A stretch of DNA of 6,269 nt from positions 1-6,269 of the forward strand of contig CAYURR010000173.1 in NCBI GenBank assembly GCA_964446745.1, read 5' to 3'. The notes under the pieces were generated by a model. It did not search any database. It was not told the origin of the DNA and saw only the letters and a program-made list of their open reading frames with translations. This DNA comes from CAYURR01 sp964446745 (GTDB taxonomy: Bacteria; Bacillota; Clostridia; Lachnospirales; WQUN01). Shown piece after piece: positions 1 through 5,055 of this stretch (positions within the stretch are counted from its first letter, which is position 1; each line of letters starts with the position of its first letter). Both the position numbers and the translations under genes were made by a program.

Positions 1-382
1 TATTAATTTCTATTAATATTTTAGATATGACATTTAGTCTCTTTGATTGTCGATCTATTTCCAAAGCGAGTCGATTACTGTCGACCGAATGGATGAGTTC
101 TGTCCTTCCTACTACAGATTTGACTTTATTTGTCTGTAGATGTCCGATTAGATGCCATTTGCATGAGTTGCCGATCTGATTATATTTATCATCGAACTCC
201 TGCACACGGTTCTCACCCAGGTGCTCAAGCCCGAGCGCTATGCCGTCTCTTATCGTATCCACATCCACAGTCTTTGTGACGGCTATCAGTGTTATGTCCT
301 CAGGCTTTCTGCCGGACTTGAGCGCTGCCTCACTTATTTGCTTTCGCACCTCGTCAATGTTTTGCTTAAGCTTTGTATTCAT
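1..382 (-). CDS. yggS: YggS/YlmE-family PLP-binding homeostasis protein, 3' end cut by window
   Basis: Partial gene: 127 codons are visible and the frame leaves through the left edge, so roughly the C-terminal half is missing (family members are about 225-235 residues). The family is a cytosolic single-domain alanine-racemase-like TIM barrel that binds pyridoxal 5'-phosphate and helps maintain vitamin B6 and amino-acid homeostasis; no firm catalytic activity is known. Visible hallmarks are the PLP Schiff-base lysine K37 in IAVTKT, the GENRVQE motif (56-62), WHLIGHLQTNK (76-86) and IHSVDS (97-102); the visible part ends in SKILIEIN, matching the strand before the usual V/I-N-I-S segment. The start is ATG at 382-380, with AAGGTGA at 395-389 six bases upstream. 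It lies 15 bases after the HlyD-like gene and is probably co-transcribed with it. In many Firmicutes sepF follows this gene, but that region is outside the window. Confidence 0.93.
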   Translation of the reverse strand, partial: MNTKLKQNIDEVRKQISEAALKSGRKPEDITLIAVTKTVDVDTIRDGIALGLEHLGENRVQEFDDKYNQIGNSCKWHLIGHLQTNKVKSVVGRTELIHSVDSNRLALEIDRQSKRLNVISKILIEIN

Positions 383-388
383 TGTTTA

Positions 389-395
389 TCACCTT
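389..395 (-). promoter_or_regulatory. Ribosome binding site of yggS
   Basis: AAGGTGA on the minus strand, six bases before the ATG at 382. It lies just after the TGA stop (400-398) of the HlyD-like gene, which suits translational coupling within one operon. Confidence 0.75.
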
Positions 396-397
396 CG

Positions 398-2125
398 TCA
401 ATAAATAATCTGTCCGTCATATACCTGCTCCGCATCCGTTACGATACTGTCGTATTGGCTCAGTTCGTGGTTCTTCTCCTGATCGAGTATGATGTAGCCG
501 CTGTTTCTCGGTGTCTCATCATCAAAGAATATCCGTGCAAAATTTGCGGTGCCCCTATTGACCTTAAACACGCCATCCGCCTGCAAAATGTCAACAAGCT
601 TAAACGTATCATCGGAGGCTTTGGGGTTGACTACGATCTCGCCGACCTGTAGCTCTCGAGATAACACATATGAAAGATCACCCTCTGTTGTAATCACGCT
701 GACATTGACCTTTTTTGGCTTACCATCTACCATTTTCTCAACCTTTGTGAACGCCTCTTCAATCAAATAACGACTCGGTACAGCCACAAGGGTCTTTTTA
801 GATATCGCGGTGGTCGGGACCTTTAGGCCTGTATAGACGCTGCTGAGGGTCTTTATTTTAATACTGCGTTTTTCAAGGAAATCCGTCATATACTTCGTTT
901 GGCTGAACAGGCAAAAGGTTTCATCATCTCCGGGTGCCATGTCCTCAACCTTTACATTGAGTGTTTCAAATTCCCCGTTTCGTTCGACAAATATGTTCTT
1001 TGTATCACCGACCGAATAGTTTGGTATCTGATCATTTGGGATATATGCGGCTATGTACCATTTATTCGAGGTTATGATCTTAAAGATTTCATCGGTCTCG
1101 TTGACATTGTTCTCACTGTCGCGATCCTTTATGCGTGATTGTATGGTTGTATCGTCCTTTGTCAGGCTATGCACATTGCTGAAATTAAAACGGCTTTCCA
1201 ATCCGTCAATAAAATAACTGACTATACCGCTCTGCTCGGCTTTGATACTCTTCATGTTCGTAAGCATCTGATCTGTATACACCTTGCGCTTGTCGGACAA
1301 CTCCTTGAGGCTGCCGCCTGTCTCACCGAGTAGGCTGCTGTTTCGCATCTCAATCTCCTGCGAAAGGGCCTGTCTCAATGTATACAATTCATCAATGTTA
1401 GCGTTTACAAGTCGGATGATCCGATTGTCTACCTCATCCTTGATGTCTTGGTTGATGCGTCGCGCGAATGCGTTCGCTCCCGATATGTCCTCTCTGCGTT
1501 CCTGCAACTGTAAAATATCCTTGTCGACATTCGACAGCTCCTCTTGAATCTTAGCCACTGCGGCCTCGTCCTGTACGCTGCACACCCTCATGCCCTTTTT
1601 GACGCGCTCGCCCTCGGATTTGTCGTAATAAATCACACCGGCCTTGTCAGTCGAATATACAGTCTCGTCTCTGACGATCAACGCATTTATAACGCGCGGC
1701 CTGTCTATGCTGCCGGTCCTGACGACCTCGGTGCTGATCTTCGGCTTTGTAGCAAACGCCGTGACCTGCTGTACGATGTAGAACAGCACCACGATAAAGA
1801 ATAAACCAGACACAAAGTTTAAAGCCCTATTGCGTGATTTTGCACGTCGCTTTTGGTTCAGGTTTACAATATGCTGCTCGACGATCTGCTCGGGATTCTT
1901 TTGCTTGGGCTTTCGGCGACCGGCCGGATGGGACTTGGTTACGCGCGCACGCGGGTCCTTAGGTGGGGCGGGCCTCAAATGCCGGATCTCACCCATGCGC
2001 TCGGAACCCTTGCCGGATCTTGGACGGCCTTGTTGTGTTGGTCGCTTGGCCGGTGGTTTACCGTTCGCGGGTCGGCGTGGATTTCTTGGTTTATCGGGCG
2101 GTTTAGCTCGTTTAATAAATATCAC
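398..2125 (-). CDS. HlyD-like membrane-anchored adaptor protein
   Basis: A 575-residue protein that I recognise as the HlyD-family 'efflux adaptor' type found beside yggS and sepF in clostridia; its real role there is unknown to me. Residues 1-100 are a Pro/Lys/Arg-rich, probably disordered, cytoplasmic tail. One membrane helix follows at about 101-122 (LNFVSGLFFIVVLFYIVQQV), so the rest is outside the cell membrane. Residues 162-184 (AGVIYYDKSEGERVKKGMRV) look like the first half of a split biotinyl-lipoyl domain, 186-297 are mostly charged helix with coiled-coil character, and EQSGIVSYFIDGLE (297-310) looks like the second half. A beta-rich region with VPTTAISKK (436-444) resembles the C-terminal barrel of these adaptors. 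No ABC transporter partner is visible nearby. The start is GTG at 2125-2123 with a poor Shine-Dalgarno (GAAAG); an ATG at 1996-1994 (M44) with AAGGG ten bases before it is an alternative. It ends in TGA and leads yggS by 15 bases. Confidence 0.8.
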   Translation of the reverse strand: MIFIKRAKPPDKPRNPRRPANGKPPAKRPTQQGRPRSGKGSERMGEIRHLRPAPPKDPRARVTKSHPAGRRKPKQKNPEQIVEQHIVNLNQKRRAKSRNRALNFVSGLFFIVVLFYIVQQVTAFATKPKISTEVVRTGSIDRPRVINALIVRDETVYSTDKAGVIYYDKSEGERVKKGMRVCSVQDEAAVAKIQEELSNVDKDILQLQERREDISGANAFARRINQDIKDEVDNRIIRLVNANIDELYTLRQALSQEIEMRNSSLLGETGGSLKELSDKRKVYTDQMLTNMKSIKAEQSGIVSYFIDGLESRFNFSNVHSLTKDDTTIQSRIKDRDSENNVNETDEIFKIITSNKWYIAAYIPNDQIPNYSVGDTKNIFVERNGEFETLNVKVEDMAPGDDETFCLFSQTKYMTDFLEKRSIKIKTLSSVYTGLKVPTTAISKKTLVAVPSRYLIEEAFTKVEKMVDGKPKKVNVSVITTEGDLSYVLSRELQVGEIVVNPKASDDTFKLVDILQADGVFKVNRGTANFARIFFDDETPRNSGYIILDQEKNHELSQYDSIVTDAEQVYDGQIIY

Positions 2126-2142
2126 GACTTTCGCATAAAGAT
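2114..2142 (+). promoter_or_regulatory. Possible sigma-E-like promoter for ylbJ
   Basis: AATAAAT (2114-2120), 13 bases, then CATAAAGAT (2134-2142). This is a partial match to the Bacillus sigma-E pattern as I remember it (ATA-containing -35, CATACAAT-like -10). In B. subtilis ylbJ belongs to the sigma-E regulon, which is why I looked. It would give a leader of about 15-20 bases before the GTG at 2167. The match is weak and was not scored, so treat it as a hypothesis. No good housekeeping promoter is evident for ylbJ either. Confidence 0.3.
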
Positions 2143-2166
2143 TTATATACCGAACGATTCAAAAGG

Positions 2167-3141
2167 GTGGTTTGCCTGATTATACCAATCCTAGCCGCTT
2201 TGTTCAATGCGGTGCTTATCCTTTTTCCAAAGGAACTTATAGAAGCAGCCAAAAACGGTCTGCTGCTATGGTTCAATACCGTGCTGCCGTCGCTGCTGCC
2301 GTTCATCGTCTGCGCGAATATATTGCTGCTGTCTGGGTTTACGCAGCGGGTAGGCAAGTATCTCACACCTATTACGCGTCTGTTTGGGGTTTCGGGGGAG
2401 GGGGGCTTTGCGATCTTGGGCGGCATGCTCTCGGGGTATCCGATGGGCGCGAAGCTCACGGCCTCGCTCTATGAATCGAACGCAATCGACGAGACCGAGG
2501 CACAGCGGCTTCTAAGCTTTGCAAATAATCCGGGGCCGCTGTTTGTGATCGGTGCGGTGGGGGTGGGTATGTATAAAAATGCCGCGATCGGATATTTCCT
2601 GCTCTGCGTGATTTATATAGCCGCGATCGTAACGGGGCTATTGTTCCGGTCATATGGGCAAAAACAACCCGCACACGGATACGCTCGTGTGCCTGCCGAA
2701 ACGATAAAACGGCCCGCATACATCAGTCCCGGCGTTTACATAGGCAAGGCCGTCGCAGATGCGATGCAGACCGTATTGTTCATCGGTGGGTTCATCATAT
2801 TCTTTAGCGTGGTGGCCGCGTTTGTAAAGCGTGTCGGTCTGCTGAATATTCTGCCCGGTGAAATAACAAGAGCCGTTGCGATAGGTTTTTTGGAGATAAC
2901 GAACGGCACAAGCGCGGTGAACATTGTGAGCGGTACCATGCGCATCAAGCTCGTTGCGACAGTAGCCGTTCTATCCTTTGGTGGGTTATGCATACACGTT
3001 CAGTCAATCGGATTTCTCGAAAAGACACCTGTTAGCTTTGGCGTATATTTGGTCTCGAAGCTTGTAAACACCGCAATAGCGGTCATAATATGCTACTTCG
3101 CGTTGAGCCTGCCGACGATAATGTCCCTGTTGATGGCCTGA
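2167..3141 (+). CDS. ylbJ: YlbJ-type sporulation integral membrane protein
   Basis: A 324-residue polytopic membrane protein of the nucleoside-recognition/Gate family. YlbJ is made in the mother cell during sporulation in Bacillus and is needed for normal spore formation; its transported substrate is not established. Hallmarks are LLLWFNTVLPSLLPFIV (32-48), GGMLSGYPMGAK (85-96), EAQRLLSFANNPGPLFVIG (111-129), FLEITNG (241-247) and SFGGLCIHVQSIGF (270-283). I count about seven or eight hydrophobic segments, with a short hydrophilic stretch at about 161-190 between two Gate-like halves. It is shorter than Bacillus YlbJ (about 400 residues), mainly at the termini and that central loop. The start is uncertain: GTG at 2167 is the only usual start upstream of the first helix, but the AAAAGG just before it leaves no normal spacing. 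It is divergent from the HlyD gene (41-base gap) and overlaps the methyltransferase gene tail to tail. Confidence 0.88.
   Translation: MVCLIIPILAALFNAVLILFPKELIEAAKNGLLLWFNTVLPSLLPFIVCANILLLSGFTQRVGKYLTPITRLFGVSGEGGFAILGGMLSGYPMGAKLTASLYESNAIDETEAQRLLSFANNPGPLFVIGAVGVGMYKNAAIGYFLLCVIYIAAIVTGLLFRSYGQKQPAHGYARVPAETIKRPAYISPGVYIGKAVADAMQTVLFIGGFIIFFSVVAAFVKRVGLLNILPGEITRAVAIGFLEITNGTSAVNIVSGTMRIKLVATVAVLSFGGLCIHVQSIGFLEKTPVSFGVYLVSKLVNTAIAVIICYFALSLPTIMSLLMA
2179..2207 (-). promoter_or_regulatory. Sigma-A-type promoter of the HlyD-yggS transcript
   Basis: On the minus strand, TTGAAC (2207-2202) is followed after 17 bases by TATAAT (2184-2179), which is preceded by TG one base upstream (extended -10). 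Transcription would begin near 2172, leaving a leader of about 46 bases before the GTG at 2125. The promoter sits inside the first codons of the divergent ylbJ gene. Confidence 0.65.
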
Positions 3142-4172
3142 TCGACACGATGCGCAAACTGCGTATACGGTTCGGATTCCATAACCTCGAGACCGTGTTG
3201 TACAAACAGCTCGGCTATCTTTGCGCGCGGCAAAACAAATGTATTCCACGACAAACAAATCGTGCCGCCCGTTTTTAGCAGTCGAACCCATAACGGCAAT
3301 GAATGCTCCAATAGCTGAACTGGGTTTAAAGAACCCGTGCGTTCACGCGATGAGGCCTTCCATTGTATGCCGTAGGGCAAGTCTCCGACTATATGGTGAA
3401 ACGATGATTTCTTGAAATATTTATCCGCGTTTGTACAGTCGCCCTGCACAAATGTTAGGCTGTAGATATTACCGGTCTTTTGGTCGGCCTTGTCCCTTGC
3501 TATGCGAAAGCTTGTGACGAGGCTTTTTTTAGGTTTCTTATCCTTTGGATCCGTAATGCCCACGCGCTCGGCATGGGTTTCATGCTTGTAGCGGTGCGTC
3601 TCTAAATAGCGCGTAAAGAAAGTAACGGCCTCGCCGACCGAACGCTCGTCGGATTCTATGCCCGCGACATCGAGCCCCGCGCAAAGCCCTTCGAACAGCG
3701 TCGTGCCTTTACCCGCAACGGGATCCAGCAGCGAATAACGCGTCGATGATTCGGACAGTTGCGTCCCGCCAAAATTGGATGAGAGCCGCGCGACATTGAT
3801 CAACAGCTTAGTGAACAGCTCGTTGGTCTTGCCAGAGTATTTTAGTACGGTGTTGATATCGGATGGAAAGATGCCCTCGGTCTGGATCGTAACGGGTTTA
3901 AATGTTTCACCTGCGATCTCAAACATGCAGAACACGAACGAGAGCCTCGCTATGATGCCGAGGTCTTGCTCGGTCAGCGGAGCATCTGTACGAAATGTGA
4001 AGTAAGGGACATTCGCAATCTCTTGAGTGCCGTACTCGGTGACGCGTACGCTCAGATGCGCCGTGGCCACGCCAAACTCGGCGGCGGCTAAGCGCTTTGC
4101 GGTCTCGTAATAGACCCTGTTATGGCCCGGGTGGATGATGATGCCGTATCGTTTATCCTGAGTGTTGTCCAT
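3093..4172 (-). CDS. TRM11-like SAM-dependent methyltransferase
   Basis: A 359-residue Rossmann-fold methyltransferase from ATG 4172. Numbering from the TTG three bases earlier, the SAM-binding motif I is DPVAGKGTTLFEG (151-163) with an acidic strand end at AGIE (171-174), and the catalytic-type motif IV is GDLPYG (265-270), the form typical of Trm11/UPF0020 N2-guanine RNA methylases rather than the NPPY of many DNA amino-methylases. A C-terminal strand pair (GGTICLSWNTF, QAINRDIIVG) completes the fold. The first 100 or so residues (GIIIHPGHNRVYYETAKRL onward) do not look to me like a THUMP domain. A lysine-rich insert (DPKDKKPKK, 209-217) lies between motifs I and IV. The substrate is probably tRNA or rRNA guanine, by family only. 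ATG 4172 is preferred over TTG 4175 because AAAGGA lies eight bases before it. It overlaps the end of the fusion gene by 20 bases, implying coupling, and ends in TAG inside the 3' end of ylbJ. Confidence 0.85.
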   Translation of the reverse strand: MDNTQDKRYGIIIHPGHNRVYYETAKRLAAAEFGVATAHLSVRVTEYGTQEIANVPYFTFRTDAPLTEQDLGIIARLSFVFCMFEIAGETFKPVTIQTEGIFPSDINTVLKYSGKTNELFTKLLINVARLSSNFGGTQLSESSTRYSLLDPVAGKGTTLFEGLCAGLDVAGIESDERSVGEAVTFFTRYLETHRYKHETHAERVGITDPKDKKPKKSLVTSFRIARDKADQKTGNIYSLTFVQGDCTNADKYFKKSSFHHIVGDLPYGIQWKASSRERTGSLNPVQLLEHSLPLWVRLLKTGGTICLSWNTFVLPRAKIAELFVQHGLEVMESEPYTQFAHRVDQAINRDIIVGRLNAK

Positions 4173-5055
4173 CAAAATATTCCTTTGTAGTGTTTAAGTC
4201 TTCATTTAGTTGTGCTTTGAGCGCGTCGAGGTCCGCGAAGCGTGTCTCGGGGCGCAGGAAGCGGTGGAAATATACAACAGCTTGCTGACCGTAGGCCTCT
4301 ATGTTCTCAAAATCCTCGGATATGATATATGTCTCAACTCGGAGCGCTTTGCCGTCGACGGTCGGTGCAAAGCCGATATTGGTCACACTGGGCCATAGCC
4401 TGTCGCGTAATAGGGTCTCTGTGATAAATACCCCGTTTTGCGGTAGCAGCTTGTTTTCGTCCGGTATGATGTTCAGTGTCGGAAAGCCTATGCTCCTGCC
4501 GATGCGGTTACCGCTTTTGACCTCACCGAGCACAAAAAACGGTCGACCGGTTAAGTCCTTTACCGTATTGAAGTCGTTTTGCAGCAGAGCGGAGCGCACG
4601 GTCGTTGAGCTGATGCGTGTTAAAAACTTTTTACTGTCGGATGTTATATCGTCTGCAACCACGACATCAAAGCCGTATGCATTCGCCAGTTCCCAGAGGG
4701 TTTCGGTGGTGCCGCTACGCATACTGCCAAACGCAAATCCGTTACCGACGACCATCGTGTGCATATGAAAATCATCGTATAACTGCTTGATAAAATCCTC
4801 GGCTGAGAGCTTTGCGACCTCCCTGTTAAACGGATATTCATAGAATATGGCCGGGGTGTCGCCTAAGATGAAACGCTTCTCATCAGAGGTATAAAACGAT
4901 TTGAATGAGCGGTCACGCAGCACCGCCGCGGGATGCGACTTGAACGCTATGATGACAGACGGGATCTTATGCGCAGCGGATATCTGCAATGTCTTTTCGA
5001 TCAGCGCCTGATGCCCTTTATGCAGACATTCGAACTTGCCCACCGTCACGACCAT
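4153..5055 (-). other. ribF: RibF (FMN adenylyltransferase/riboflavin kinase) segment of the fusion
   Basis: RibF phosphorylates riboflavin to FMN and adenylates FMN to FAD. The N-terminal nucleotidyltransferase half shows VTVGKFECLHKGHQAL (HxGH at 411-414), AFKSHP (436-441, usually TFxPHP), VGNGFAFG (502-509) and ISSTTVR (547-553). The flavokinase half shows GRPFFVLGEV (569-578), the PTLN ATP/Mg motif (591-594, usually PTAN), NGVF (606-609), TNIGFAPT and the probable catalytic glutamate E640 in VETYII. Both halves are complete and the 300 residues match normal RibF length, minus the usual 10-15 residue N-terminal lead. ATG 5055-5053 coincides with the domain start but has no Shine-Dalgarno; the 12 bases before it read CTGTTTACAAAA. 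Confidence 0.92.

Noticed and set aside
1853..2179. Plus-strand open frames opposite the basic N-terminal part of the HlyD-like gene (and others at 221-652 and 1544-1804).
   Set aside because: They lie antisense to a well-supported gene, have no recognisable domain or ribosome binding site, and are explained by its codon composition.
3071..3082. Perfect small hairpin CCGC-AATA-GCGG near the ylbJ and methyltransferase ends, as a terminator.
   Set aside because: The stem is only four pairs, lies within both coding regions and has no T-run on either side.
4173..4175. TTG as start of the TRM11-like gene.
   Set aside because: The ATG three bases later has better spacing (eight bases) from the AAAGGA site and is the stronger start codon.
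4301..4768. A 155-codon plus-strand frame opposite RibF.
   Set aside because: It is the mirror of strongly conserved RibF motifs; the translation shows no family signature.
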